64,000 bases of DNA from Mansonella perstans (GCA_037074765.1 JBAMDO010000108.1:1-64000); one strand, 5' to 3'; numbered from the stretch's first letter, positions 38,201 through 50,924 are shown. Notes: generated by a model from the sequence alone, not told the origin. Made by a program: numbers and translations.

Positions 38201-40115
38201 AAGACAAGTATGCGAATAACTTTATGATAACAAATCAATCTATCACTTTCACTAAACAATCGAATAAAAAATTTATGAAATGTTACAATAAGATATGATT
38301 TGGTTGGGAAGAAAATTTTAAAAGATTAGTTTAAAAAATGCAACATAATGTAAAGATGCGTATTGGAGAAAGAATGGAGGATTTGAATTAGGATGGAAAG
38401 GAAATGGTTGATTTTTTAAATCATTCCAGAAATATTAAAAAGAAACCTGAAAACTTGAAATGCTCAGCTTTTAATCAAAACAAAGTTTGCTGTTAGAAAT
38501 TTTTTCCATTTGCGATTTATTCAATTTAAGTGATCTAATTCGATATCAATTATTCTGTCAGAATTTGAATTCGAACTTAAAAAGAAATCATTAAAAGTGG
38601 CAAATATTGAAATGAAAAAAAATAAGAAATTGCAAAAAAAAATTAATCGATTAAGTCAAATGCATAAATGGTGAAAGTTAAAATTTTGCATTAATATCAA
38701 AATTGGATCGATGATAAGGATCGATTGATTATTTTCTTTAAATTTAACAAAATCACACTCAAGAATTGCTAACAATGAATTTCGTATTGTCAGTAATGAA
38801 CTTATAATTTAAATGAAAATTCATTTTAATTGTTAAGTATTCGCAGCTCTTGCAAATTTTTACAAGTGTCACAACAAAAATCAATTGCCAAGAGCAGTAA
38901 CATAAATAGTTTGATGTCAAAAATTATAAATAATGAAGATGTCTAACTAATTTAAAGAAATTATTTGAAATTAAAAAAAATTTTTTTTGATTAATTTTGC
39001 ATTTGTTTTGAAAAATGATTAAAATTTGATAATGACAAGTGAACAAATAGCGTTAAAACCGCGTATTAGAATTGATTTGATCATTTTGATCATTTTATGA
39101 TCACTTGATCATAATGGTCAGCTGATAGTTTATAAAAAACTTTTAAAAAAAAAAATGCTTTTTTCTAAACAGAATCGATCATAACTGGTGTAATTGATAG
39201 TCACATTTATTCACTTTCATTTGACAGAGAATTTCTATATTAAATTTTATCGATAGAAATTTCTTATTTCTTAAGTTTTATCTTATTTCATTTGAATTTT
39301 ACGTGAATATGAAAAATCATAGGATGGAAGATTTTGGATGATACTAGATGACATTAGGAAATATGAGAAAAAAAGTGACATGATATGTGACACCAATGCT
39401 TTTTTTAAATTATGATTCAGATAAACCGAAAATGATATCAAACCAATCATCATGGTACTTTACCTTTCTCATTCCTTTCACGATCCTACGAAAATGCAAG
39501 TAAATTATCTTTTTTGACATCAAATTACTCTTCCACATTCTCTCTTCATTTTGTAACTGAATTTTTCAACAGTAAGCATTTGACCTTTCTTCCAGATCGG
39601 CGCGACACACGGAAGAAAGAAAAAAAAATGTTCTTTTTAATCCAAACGAAATTAAATGCACTTTCCGCTGTAAAACTGATAAAAATTTTTCTATCAATTT
39701 ATTGTCGAAATGTCCATCATCATAAGTTTCTCAACTTCCTTTCTCAGAGAAATTGGCAAAGTTTGAAATCCTGATTTTTAATTATATCCAGTTCAAGAAC
39801 TTCTTTTTCTTCCATCATCTCTTTTCCCTCCGCAATATCCCATAACCATTCCACTAATCCTTTTCCTCTTCTTCAATTCCCGTCCTCCTTTAATTTTAAC
39901 ATACCACTATCATCATCTTTTAGTACATTAGGGATTGACAAAGAATGATTACATCGGAACTTTTCCATCCTTTTATTATTTCCACCTGTATTTCGAAAAA
40001 CAGGATAATGATGACCTCCGCTGCTATATGATCTATTGAAAAAGGGAAAATCGGAGATTTTCTTGGTATTTGCTCATCCATATAGAGTTTGGTATAGCGG
40101 TACGCTCAAAACGCT

Positions 40116-40125
40116 TATATAAAAA
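40116..40125 (+). promoter_or_regulatory. TATA box of the cuticlin gene
   Basis: TATATAAAAA lies in the only TATA-like context just upstream of the cuticlin start, 240 bp before the ATG. A start site about 30 bp downstream would leave a leader of about 200 nt, or a shorter one if trans-spliced. Confidence 0.45.
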
Positions 40126-40364
40126 GGAACTTCACGCTCGCCATTATTATTTATTTGTCATCCCACGTCTCTTCCTTACTTTATTACTTCCAATATTTCT
40201 GGAAACATTAAAAAAATACCACTTGTTAACACTTTATGCAATTGTTATCAATCAATTGCTACTAACACTTAACGTAATATTATCTAATATTCTATTATCA
40301 GCGTTATTTCTTCTTTTACTGCTGATACTGTTATAATTGCTATTTACTGAAATTTTCACTGATA

Positions 40365-42955
40365 ATGACATTTATAGTAAACATAAGTATGCATTTATCA
40401 CTGTTCTCATTCCTATTCTTACTTTTCTTTTTTAATAATAACAACATATCAGCAATTCCGATTGATAATGGTGTTGAAGGTGAACCTGAAATAGAATGTG
40501 GTGCTACTTCCCTAACAGTTAATTTCAATACTAGAAATCTATTTGAGGGACATGTATACGTAAAAGGACTTTATGAGCAAGATGAATGTCGTTCAGATAG
40601 TACTGGACGAGAGGTTTGTATTCCTTCTTGAATTTTTCATTTTTGAATTTTTTTTTATTAACAAGCTGTAATTTGAAATGTAAGAGAAAAAAAGAAAACC
40701 TAAATTTGTTAATAAATAATCAAATTTGTTGATGATTGCATTAATTTTATAAATTTAACTGTTAGAAATTAGCATTATTAATGCTATGAACAATTTTAAG
40801 AAAATAATTTTAAATGAAATTAATTAATTTGGTAACGAAAATAATACAAATGAGGAATTTTGAAGGGAAGTATATATTTTAGCACAATTTAATTTATTTA
40901 TTCAGTAGCCATAATTCTTTTGCACAAAATTATTTGGTCAGTTTTGTTTTGATTTTAAATTTTCAAGCAGTGGAATGAAAAAATGGATCTCATTATTATT
41001 ATTATCATTGAAAAATTTCATTATCATTATTATTATTGAAAAAATTTCATTATCACTATTACCGTGTCTTTTCATTATCATTATTTTATGATTGAAGTAT
41101 TGTGCAAATGGTTGAGGTTATCATTATCGCCATTCCGAACAGAAAGAGTTTGCAATTGATTTTCATTATTTACCATTACCTTTGTTTTTTTATTTAATTT
41201 AATTTTATCCGATAGTAAGATAGGTTAAAGGTTATATGCATTTAGGTCTTTTTTTTAAACTGAAAATTCTGATTAATTATGAAAAATGAAAATAATTGAA
41301 ATAGCTAATGATTTCAAGCTTCTATGAAAAGAAAAATTGCTACTAATATATTCGATATTTCATTTGTCCAATCTGTCGATTAAATTAAAATTTTTGAAAT
41401 TCCAATTTAAAAATTAAATCGTCCTTTTACTGAATGTAAATGAAATTGGTAAAAGCCAAATAAATAAGAACACAATTGAAATTTTTAAAAGTTAAATTTA
41501 AAAATTGATACTATATGTTTATTTATTAGATTATAGCACAGTAGTATCATACTGATACTAAGGTATCATAGAGTTGCACTCTTTAATTTAACTATGTTTT
41601 TAGGTAGCTGGGATCGAATTACCGCTTGATTCGTGTAATGTTGAACGAACACGTTCCTTAAATCCTCGTGGTGTGTATGTAACAAGTGTAGTTGTCATTA
41701 CCTTTCATCCAAAATTCATTACAAAAATAGATCGAGCATATCGTATACAATGTTTTTATATGGAAGCTGATAAGACTGTTAGTACACAGATTGAAGTATC
41801 CGAAATGACCACTTTATTTCAAACACAAGTGGTACCAATGCCTGTATGCCGATATGAGGTTTGAAATTTGTGAACGAATTGCAATTCATGAAGATAGTAT
41901 TTTTAAAGAATAATTTATAATTTCATGAAAAAAAATTTTTAATGTTTTGATTAATTAATTTAATTTAATAAAATTATATATTTTTTTAAAGATTTTGGAA
42001 AATGGGCCAACTGGCCAACCTGTTCGATTTGCAATGATCGGTGATGCTGTATATCATAAGTGGACTTGTGATTCGGAAACTACAGATACCTTCTGTGCAT
42101 TGGTACATTCCTGCGTTGTAGATAATGGTAAAGGTGATACAGTGCAAATCTTAAATGAAGATGGCTGTGCCTTAGATAAATATATACTCAATAATCTGGA
42201 ATATCCTACAGGTAAATGAAATAATTGACAAATGCAATTTAATTGTTAAATTTTATAAAATATTTCAGAATAGTTCAAATTCCTGAACTTCAACTGACTT
42301 TTTTTTTATTGAAAATTTACTAATTTCTATTTTTTTTTGCAGATTTAATGGCTGGTCAAGAGGCTCATGTTTATAAATATGCAGATGAGCCAGAGCTTTA
42401 TTACCAATGCCAGATTAGTATAACGATTAAAGAGCCAAATACCGAATGTCCACGACCACAATGTTCGGAACCACAAGGATTTGGTGTTGTAAAATCAGCT
42501 GCTGCACCAGCACCTGAAGCTTCACCACTTTCTCCAGAAACCATACGATTATTGAAGAAGCGATCTATTAATAGTGACAATACGGTGGATGTTAGGACTA
42601 GTTTCAGCGCACTTGATATAATGGAACAGGTTTATTTAATTAAAATAAAATTTTTTTTTGTATCGAAAATTTTTCCATTTAAATTTTATCACTTAAATAT
42701 CAAATAAAGCTATCAATTTAAATATTGCTGAAAACCAAATTTTAGAATTCGAATTTTTCAACTAAGCGTTTTTCATCATTGCCAAATGATCGATCAATGA
42801 AAACGTTACCGTACTCTTCTCAACAGTCTAGTGATATCTTCTGTATTGCATCAAATGATATATTATTTATCATCTTGTTTGGTGCTATATTTACTATTGC
42901 CTGCGTACTTTTCATTACTTTCGCCACCTATTTCACCAATTATTTTAAATCATAA
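40365..42955 (+). CDS. cut-1: Cuticlin-1-like ZP-domain cuticle protein
   Basis: Five exons join in frame: 40,365-40,613, 41,604-41,858, 41,992-42,211, 42,343-42,629 and 42,746-42,955, giving 406 aa. The start could also be the second Met (40,389), which gives a cleaner signal peptide (MHLSLFSFLFLLFFF). The mature part begins near IPIDNGVEGEPEIECG. A ZP domain follows to about residue 282, with the cysteine pattern and stretches such as FNTRNLFEGHVYVKGLY, AYRIQCFYMEADKTVSTQIE and YHKWTCDSETTDTFC, which are close to nematode CUT-1. Next come an Ala/Pro linker, a dibasic processing site KKRS (residues 313-316), and a membrane anchor in the last exon (about residues 376-398). This is the standard layout of a secreted ZP protein that is cleaved from its anchor and assembles into insoluble cuticlin, typically in alae or dauer-stage cuticle in C. 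elegans. A paralog is possible. Confidence 0.93.
40614..41603 (+). other. Intron 1 of the cuticlin gene (990 bp)
   Basis: Donor gag|gtttgta, acceptor gtttttag|gtagctgg. It is the largest intron of the gene, against 84-133 bp for most others. It contains an imperfect ttattattatcattgaaaaa repeat at about 40,990-41,090. No other gene is seen in it. Confidence 0.85.
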
Positions 42956-43071
42956 GTTTTTTTTTGCCTTTGTTTCATTTTTATTTCATTCGTTTTTTTC
43001 CTCACTAATTTGAAAATTATAGAAAATACCTAATTTCATATTTTAGTGAGAAAAAAACCAACAACAGCAAC

Positions 43072-43077
43072 AATAAA
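43072..43077 (+). terminator. Poly(A) signal of the cuticlin gene
   Basis: AATAAA 117 bp after the stop codon, the first consensus hexamer downstream. Confidence 0.55.
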
Positions 43078-43079
43078 CT

Positions 43080-46000
43080 AAAAAAGCAGAAGAAAAACTT
43101 GCCCTCCAATTAAATTTTTTTTGAGATAAAAAAAGGTAAAAATGATGAGATGTTAAAATTTTCATTTGATAAAAATTATTGCATTTTATTTTTAGGTATT
43201 TCATTCGTTTGTGGTAAATTTTTGATTAAAATCATAAATGCAGTGGAAAAAAATTTAACAATGAAAAGTAGTGTACTTTTTTTTTTTTTTTTGTAAACTT
43301 AGTTTTTTCATACATTGCACTTTTTTCGCTCATTTTTTTTTTTACTTCAACATTACAAAATGCGCCACAATATTTGTATCATTGGATGCAGTCATTTGCG
43401 GTACATTACACATTTGCAATTGTCCATTTAAATTTTTTTCCTATTGAAAAAATTTTTTTAATTACAACTGTTCATTTTTTGGATGGAATTAATTGGCTAA
43501 AATTTTAATCTATCTGAGTTCGAACTAAATTTTCTTCATTTCTTATCTATTCTTCATTTATTTTCATAAAATTCACGCTAAATCTCTCTCTCTCCTTCTC
43601 TCTCGATAGATTGTGGAAATCCACATTATTGCTTAGTTCTAAAACTTAATGTAAATTGTAAATTGTAATATTAATTTAAAATTAGTTCGATTAGAAAAGA
43701 AAAAAAATCAGACCAAATTAATTCCATTTCTATTTCTTATTATTTTGATTAATTAATTTTGTTTCCAGCTGAATTGTAGTAATTAAAGTGAACATGTGAA
43801 TTTTGTCTCGAATCTCTATCAACATTTAAACTTTTTAACAAATTAGCAAATGTTTTTTCTTAATTCCACTTAATTTGATTAATGTTTATTAATCTTTCAC
43901 TAATTTGTGATTTGATTTTTCCCTAACGAATAACATACTTCTGAGATTGTATCATTATTTTGTCAGTTGAACCAAAAACATCCTTATTCCTAAAAACTTG
44001 ATAAGCTTTTTTTTTTTAAACTATCAAATATCAATCTAAACATTGCTACTATTCACTGATTAATTAGTAAGGCATGGATTCTTAGCGTAAGATTTGCTAA
44101 TTCTTCACTCTTTTTTCAAATCAGCTAAATTATCATTCTTGACTTTTCCATGCTTTCTTTTTACCTTCCCGGAATCTTTGCTTTCTTTTTTTACCTTCCG
44201 GAATCTATGCTTTCTGTGATCTCAATTCATTTCTTTATTTCTTCACTTCTTCTTTCTAGGATTTTTTCAAATCATTCTCCTACACTTCTTTTTTCGGAGC
44301 CTTTATATTCGAATTCAGTTAGGTTTTTTTTTCCTTTTTTAAAATGAATCATTTCACCTTTAGCAATATTTAATGAGTCAATTGCGTGTTATATATTTGT
44401 TTCAAAACGACGTCGATTTCTGCACTTTTTGCGCAAAACTTGCAAAAGTGCATGCTTAAAGTATGAATTGTGCAATACCAGCTAAAATAATATAGTATCT
44501 TATCATTCTTGTAAAATGAAAGAAAAAATTTTGCAATTTCGAAAATTGTTTGTCCGAACAAAAACCGATATATGATAAAAATTTCATTGTCAATGACTTT
44601 TACAAAAATTGAATTTGTGATAATCAACAATAGTGATAATATTTAATTCCCTGAATGAAATTGTCAGAAAAAGAAAATGAAACTTTTAAAGGTCTTTTTT
44701 CAACTTAAAATTTTTCTGCAAGATTACTCCTGGCAGGATTAATGAATTGCATTTCCCTGACGTATCATAGTAAGCTAAAACACTACATCATCGTAATATT
44801 AGTAAATACAATTCAAAAAAGATTTATCTATTATCAAATTGATTATCTATCTAATAAGCTGCTCACTATGATATATTCGAAATAATATTAATTGTAAGAA
44901 TTTTATACTCATATACATAAAGTTAAATTCAAAAACTATTAACAGTTTTGTGAGGGTCGGGAAAAAATAAATGAATTTGTATCATACAGTCAAAAATATT
45001 CGTTAAAAAATTAAATGATTGAATAATTCAAAAATGACGAAATCAGATTATTAAATTTGATTTTGATTATTCCATGACCAACTCAAAAAAAGAAAAAGAT
45101 ATTTAATTATTAGATTGGGAGAATTTTAATGAATACATACATTGTTGCCCTCTTAATTATTAGTAATTTTAATGAATACATATATTGTCCTTTTGTGTAT
45201 TTTTTCTTTACTTTTTCTTTAAATTTATTTTCAAAATAGAATTCTTACAGGGAAGTTTGATGCTGCTTAAAGAGAAAGGCGAGAAAAATAACTTACCATT
45301 GAAATATCGATCAATTTTTTTTGTGAAAAATGTCACCAGTTATTTCTGAAAATTTCATAAAACCTTTTTTATTCGCATTTTAGAGACAAATACACAAATA
45401 TTTACGACATATACGACAAATTTCATACACTAGACAAATTTCGTTATGGATCAAATTTCATTAAAATATTTTGAGCTTAGAGCAAAAGATTATGACACCT
45501 AAACAAAAAGTCGATGTCACTTTTTGGTAGATTTGCGCACACAGGAAAATGCAGGATAAATGATCAATAAAAAAGTAATTTCAAATTTTGAAATTCTGAA
45601 ACCGATTCAAAACACACAACTCATAATTAGCTAAAACTTGCAACAAACAATGTCAGTTTCTGTCAAACTTCTTGGTGCCGAATTTTTGAGGAATATAATT
45701 TCAGGAACACTGAAATACATCGAGGAAAATATTGCTAATTATTTTTTAAAATAGATGAAATTAACAAAAAATAAACCAAACCAACCTGGCAAATTATTGC
45801 AATATAGAATAACCCGAAAATAAAAGTAACTAAGTGATCTTGGCGATTCCAAATGAATATTTTTCCATTGATTTATTTGTTTTGATAACTTCATAAGATC
45901 TATATGTTACTCGGGAACAATAATAAATACTTATTATCATTGTACGACAAATACTGAACATACTTATTTCAATGAAATCACTAATCAAAATAATAGACAA

Positions 46001-46810
46001 ATTAAATTATCAATCAATACCATTCAAACCAATTAAACAAAAAAAAAACTATCAAACTTTGCAAATGATTGTTGTTGCTTGTAAAATATCCCAAAAATCA
46101 ATTTTGTCAAAATTTTAATTAGTATCTTAATTAAAATCTATTATTTCGCAAATCTATAACAATGAAAATTGAAATGACCAATGTTAAAAAAGCAAAAATT
46201 TAAACAAATGAACAAACTTTCAACAGTTTGTACAAATTTTGTCGATCAATTTATTTGCTAATGTATGTGTGCGTGTGTGTGTGTGTGTTTTTGTTGATAT
46301 ATCAAAAAAAAGAATGTAATCGAAATTTAATTTTTACACTTTTTACCTTATATTATCAATTTCATTATCATCAATATAGAAATAGCAAATAATGTCAAAA
46401 GCTTTTTACAAAAATTAATTAATTAAATTATAAAAAGAATATTCTTATTTTCCAATCAATATTATAGCTAAATTTATCAATTAAATATAAAAAAAATAAC
46501 ATTATTCCATTCTAATAAAATTTAAATGAAAGAAGAGATTAATATGAAAATTTCTGGATAAATATTCATAAAAGATATTTAAGAATGTGTAAAGCTTAAC
46601 AAGATGGATGTTGTCGGAAGTATTAATGGGAAAATTCTAATGAAAAATTTTAAGCGATGAAAGAGCATTTTTTTTTTTGACAGTTCAAGATAACCATAAT
46701 GAGATTCAATAATATCCAACTGAAATATGTCACCAATAAATAATTCCGTTAAATTTTACACTTATAATTTAAATTCTACATTATGTTACGTAGACTCTAT
46801 GTGAAGTTAC
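43080..46810. other. Intergenic region, nothing recognised
   Basis: AT-rich DNA between the cuticlin gene and the tRNA, with a GT microsatellite at 46,262-46,290 and short homopolymers. ORFs here (for example 44,150-44,347) are T-rich chance frames. Confidence 0.6.
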
Positions 46811-46813
46811 GTT

Positions 46814-46895
46814 GATCAGGTGGCCGAGTGGTTAAGGCGATGGACTGCTAATCCATTGGGGTTTCCCCGCGTGAGTTCGAATCTCATCCTGATCG
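46814..46895 (+). tRNA. tRNA-Ser (anticodon GCU)
   Basis: An 82-nt cloverleaf: acceptor GATCAGG pairs with CCTGATC, followed by discriminator G. The A box is TGGCCGAGTGG and the B box GGTTCGA-like (GAGTTCGAATC). The anticodon stem GATGGA/TCCATT-type encloses the loop CTGCTAA, giving GCT. A long variable arm (TGGGGTTTCCCCG) is typical of serine tRNAs. There is no intron. It reads AGC/AGU serine codons. A short T run at 46,910-46,913 can serve as the RNA polymerase III terminator. Confidence 0.95.
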
Positions 46896-47489
46896 CCTGC
46901 AAAACAAAATTTTGTGGTTACTGTGTCCATACTAAAAACATTGTTAATTTAAATTTGTTTTGTAATTTCTGACAATATACAACCTTTCTTCACTGATCAC
47001 TTCATTTCATCAAATCCTTAAATGTTGCATGTGTGCATATATTCTCCCACGCAACTGTTTTCTTTTTTCTATTCCAGTTTACAGAATTCACTGATCATCA
47101 TTAAGAAGAGCAGATAAAATGGGTTGATCAACATCAGTTGATTGCACCGGTTATCCATGGATAGTGTTATCAAGCGGAACGGCAGATAGAAAGTTCAGTA
47201 TTTTGATGATCCTTTCTATTTGAGAAGAGAAAAGGGTAAAACGCCTTGGAACTGTTGAAATATATATCAAAATTTAATGTCTTGCGAAGAAACTTCTTTT
47301 TACAATTAATTTCTGTTATCTTTTAAATAATAATACAGTTCCCTTCACAACACTTAATCGGTCAGTGTCACTACATCTGGAAACATATGCATGACATGAC
47401 TCATGGCATGAAACTTCTGCATAAGAAACTAAATTAATCTCTCAAATGAAGAACATATTTATATTTCATTTATCACACAAATCACATCA

Positions 47490-49084
47490 TTACAAAGCAT
47501 TTTTTACATATTTACATTGCACCCACATGCGATACATTTTTATTCGTTTAGCTCTATTTACTATTAATCGTCGATCTAAAACGTTAGTTTCTTTTTGCAA
47601 GCCAACTTCAGTAAGTAACCTATCCAATTCATCTTGACTGAAAAAATAAACCAAGGTTCCATCACCACGACGATAAAAATTCTCATCTATCAAACGATTC
47701 TTCTTGAACCTCAACTGAGTCATATCAAGCTGTGCATAATCTTTCAACAATAATATACCACCTGGTTTCAATAAACTGAAAATTTTTTCCGTTGAAAATC
47801 ATTTCATATGCTTTTGTTATGGTCGAATTTAGTACCACAATAAAGTTATCAGCACCTTAAAAAGATTCCGCAACCGATATATGATTATTAAATATAAAAT
47901 ACGTAATTAGGTTTGCACAAAACGAATTTTGTCTTTTTGTTGCGCAGCACAAACCAGTAGAAATTTCGAATACACGTTTCTTTGTGTTCCAGACAATACA
48001 TTTCATATAAACAGAAAACAAATGTTATTTCCGCTTAAAAAAATGTAAACGAAAACAAATGAAAACAAAGAAAAGACCTTGTAATGTCCAAGCTCACCTG
48101 GCTAGGTTGCCAATTGCCCGCTGTTGTTTTTCTGGTGGAATTGCTGAGAGTGCATAAATACAAAGAAGTATGTCGAGAGATCCCACGGACACAGCTCCTG
48201 TTATTCGTCCCGTAATATCCCATACAAATGGTTTACACCTGTCGGACCACTGTACTGTGTTCTGCCTGAGAATATCAACGGCTTGTTGTGAATAATCGCA
48301 AGCATAAACGAATAGTTTTCCCGATCGTTCAGATGCTTGCAGCAACGGTATCGTGGCATTGCCGACGCCACATCCAACATCCAAGATACGAATTAGATCA
48401 TTAGATCTCTGCAGCAACAGATAATAAATACATCCTACGGAATAATTGAAGGGTAAAACTTAGAAGTAACCTTAACGAATTCGTCCACTCCTCTCTAATA
48501 GCCAGGAAAGCTTATATCACCTCTTACTTTGCAAAAAATAAAGTTGACAATACGAGGCTATTTTTAAAATATTCGTTATTTCGCTGTTATGTCATACATT
48601 GAAGCCAAACTCTATTATAAAAATTTCACCTTAAATATCTAAGCCGTTTTCTTTTTAATTCAGTTTTAGTGTTTCACAGCTAACTTTTTCGTCCAAGATC
48701 AAAATATAAATAGAATTATTCAACTTTAATTAATATGCTTAATCAAATATCGATAAACTAAACAATAACCGACATAAGTTTGAAATATTAACTTACTCGG
48801 CATTCAACATTCAATTCTGGGAACTCGGTTAGTAGCCAGTTTCGGTCCATAAAAAATTTGCTTCTGTGTGTCTGATAGAATGTATCCCATTGTTTGGCAG
48901 GATTTTTTAACAAATATTCGGCTTCTTCTAATGCAACACGTGATTCCTTTTGGATAGCTATTTTATTACGTGCTTCTTCTTCCTGTTCCTTTCTCCATTC
49001 CACATTATCCCAAGCATTGTATTTAAATACTTCTGACTCATCGTTCAAATAACGTGTACCAAATTGCTTTCTTTGTCCTGTCAT
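47490..49084 (-). CDS. METTL2: METTL2-type tRNA m3C methyltransferase
   Basis: Three exons on the - strand: 49,084-48,797, 48,408-48,098 and 47,775-47,490, phases consistent, 294 aa. The start is the ATG at 49,084 ([20 protein letters not shown]). The amino part has [10 protein letters not shown] and [15 protein letters not shown], signatures of the METTL2/6/8 family. The SAM-binding motif I is [10 protein letters not shown] (residues 104-113), followed by VYACDYS and the [20 protein letters not shown] segment. The end has [20 protein letters not shown] and VYFFSQDEL, then [20 protein letters not shown]. Family members make 3-methylcytidine at position 32 of certain tRNA anticodon loops; METTL2 acts on Thr and Arg tRNAs. 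The linker between FPEL and motif I is much shorter than in vertebrate METTL2. The neighbouring tRNA-Ser is probably coincidental. Confidence 0.92.
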
Positions 49085-49110
49085 CCGGAAAAATGTCCTA
49101 CTCAAATTGT

Positions 49111-49125
49111 CCTGAAAATACCGTC
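49111..49125 (-). promoter_or_regulatory. Likely trans-splice acceptor of the METTL2-type gene
   Basis: On the - strand ggtattttcag|gacaat lies 27 bp before the ATG, with no upstream in-frame exon found. A TTTTCAG acceptor close to the first ATG is the usual mark of spliced-leader addition in nematodes; a cis-spliced 5' UTR exon is the alternative. Confidence 0.55.
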
Positions 49126-49177
49126 ATTAAACCGTCATTAAACCTAACACGTACCAAATAAATGAGAAATTAAAATT

Positions 49178-49381
49178 CTATAAATCGTCATATTTCACGA
49201 AATCAAATTTTAACGCTAAAAGAAAACTGATGAAAATTTGAATCCCAAATCCAACGTCCTGTATAAAAAAAATTTGTTCTCGAAATATCAAGAAGATTAA
49301 AATGATTACTGTTAGAATGATGATTATCTTCTTCCGGCATTTATCTGAAAGCATTGTTTTTTTCCTCATTAATTTCACCAT
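49178..49381 (-). other. Possible small membrane-protein ORF upstream of the METTL2-type gene
   Basis: A true-ATG frame of 67 codons: a basic amino end (MVKLMRKKTMLSDKCRKK), one strongly hydrophobic segment (IIIILTVIILIFLIF), a second weaker one, and an acidic end. Its stop lies about 67 bp before the METTL2 acceptor, the spacing seen in nematode operons. Hydrophobic frames arise easily from T/A-rich DNA, and an internal acceptor (ttttttatacag) could mean this is partly intron. Unrecognised. Confidence 0.25.
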
Positions 49382-49689
49382 TTAGAAAAAAAACATTAGG
49401 AAATGTTATAGAATTCAAAACTTGAATGAAATTAATAAAAAAGTGACTAATATTTTTTTGCTGTCGGAAACTCTCGATGATGTGGTATCATTGCTACCTT
49501 AAAAGTAGGCAGAAGATGCGGCATATCAAAAAGTATTGATAAAAATCAAATGTTCATTAGTATTCAATGTTGTGATCGAGAGTTGATAGGATTGATTATA
49601 GCGACAGATAAGTATTTTTAAGTGCCGTGATTTATAGGCTAATTAAATTTTCATCACTATGATATCTTATAAATGATATAAATTTTTCT

Positions 49690-50630
49690 ATCACTTACAA
49701 GTATAAAAGGTAAGTCAAATGTTTTCCCTTAAAGTTAAGTTAAATATCTTTAGAATTCTTTTAATTCTGTTAAAATGTTTAAATTTTCTTGTTACTTTTA
49801 GTACTCACAAGTATAAAAGATAAGTCAAACATTCCCACTTTAAGATTTATAAATTGAATCAAATATTTTTAAAATTTTCTTCAGTCTGTTAATATGTCTA
49901 AATTTTCTTATTAATTCTACATTTATGAGGAGAGTGAAAATTTTTTATTTAATTTTAGATTTACAATATAACTTGACTATTTTATTACTTTGAGATTTGA
50001 AATGTATGAACTTTTCAAACCTATAGATTAAAGGAAGTCAAATTTTTCGTTAATTTAAAATTCGTAAAGATCAATTTCTTATGTCAATTTTTTTATTAAA
50101 TTTAGTCTTAAAAAGATATGTCAAATTATTTGATTTTAAATTTAAAGCGTAAGTAAGTTTTTTAAATTTATGAGATAAATTAAGTTATTTTTTTACTTTT
50201 AGATTTGAAGACATGAGTCAAATCATTTACTTTTATTTTCAAAGGGTAAGTAAACATTTTTAACTTTTAGATTAATAAAGTAAGACAAAAAAGTCCTTCC
50301 AATACTTTCAGGTTTATAAAGTAAGTCGACCTTTTTATTACTTTTGTATTTAAAAGGTCAGTCAAACGTTTTTACTTTCACATTTATAAGGTTAGTAAAA
50401 AAATTTTCAATTATTTCAAATTTTCATTGTTGAATTTAAGCTGATATTTTTATTATTTGTAAATCTAAATAATGAATCAAATTATTTAATTTTAAAGTTA
50501 GAAGTTAGCAAAATTTTTTTAATTTTAGATTTATGATTTAAGTCAACTTTTTTTATTATTTGCAAACTTAAAAAGTGAATGGAAATTTTTAAATAAATTT
50601 TATTATTACTAGATTTATATGGTAATTAAC
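49690..50630. repeat. Degenerate array of ACTTTTAGATTTATAAAGTAAGTCAAA-type units
   Basis: Some 15 diverged copies with variable spacing of tttatNaagtaagtcaaa, usually preceded by acttttaga. The first two copies form a clear ~110-bp tandem duplication (49,697-49,917). The motif repeatedly juxtaposes an acceptor-like ttttag and a donor-like gtaagt. No coding frame runs through it. Confidence 0.6.
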
Positions 50631-50834
50631 TGTGCGAGCACGCAAGAATATCCAGTAATTGCTGAATATTTGTGAACTTTGGTCATTTTTGTTTCGGTTT
50701 ATCAGTGGGTAGTTCAAATTTTAAATTTAAATTTTTGTCCGAAAATCTTTGTCTAGCTAAAATTTCGCTTTACACAGCCGAACTTTATTCTGGTATTCCG
50801 TGATGCTCTATGACATAATGAACTACGAATACTT

Positions 50835-50910
50835 TATTAAGGTCAGAATATATTTGGTAACCAGATATAACCTATTAAGGTCAGAATATATTTGGTAACC
50901 AGATATAACC
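50835..50910. repeat. Perfect 38-bp tandem duplication
   Basis: tattaaggtcagaatatatt plus tggtaaccagatataacc occurs twice head to tail without a mismatch (50,835-50,872 and 50,873-50,910). The lack of divergence marks it as recent. 38 is not a multiple of 3, so it shifts any frame through it. Confidence 0.95.
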
Positions 50911-50924
50911 TACTATTATCCGAA

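Larger units (their letters stand above)
31020..40110. other. Long AT-rich intergenic region, no firm gene
   Basis: About 9 kb of homopolymer-rich sequence (for example a T run at about 35,757-35,780). Apart from the small items listed separately I see no exon with matching splice sites. A cluster of TGATCA palindromes lies at 39,077-39,115. Confidence 0.6.

Noticed and set aside
39514..39774. 86-codon + strand ORF upstream of the cuticlin gene
   Set aside because: Starts at TTG; an acceptor (tttcttccag) inside it could lead a 48-codon frame, but nothing else supports a gene.
40070..40336. 88-codon hydrophobic + strand ORF before the cuticlin gene
   Set aside because: It has no ATG start, overlaps the TATA box and leader, and ends before the true start; a chance T/C-rich frame.
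46814..49084. Functional link between the tRNA-Ser gene and the neighbouring tRNA methyltransferase
   Set aside because: METTL2 is known for Thr/Arg tRNAs, the genes are on opposite strands and about 0.6 kb apart; adjacency is most likely chance.
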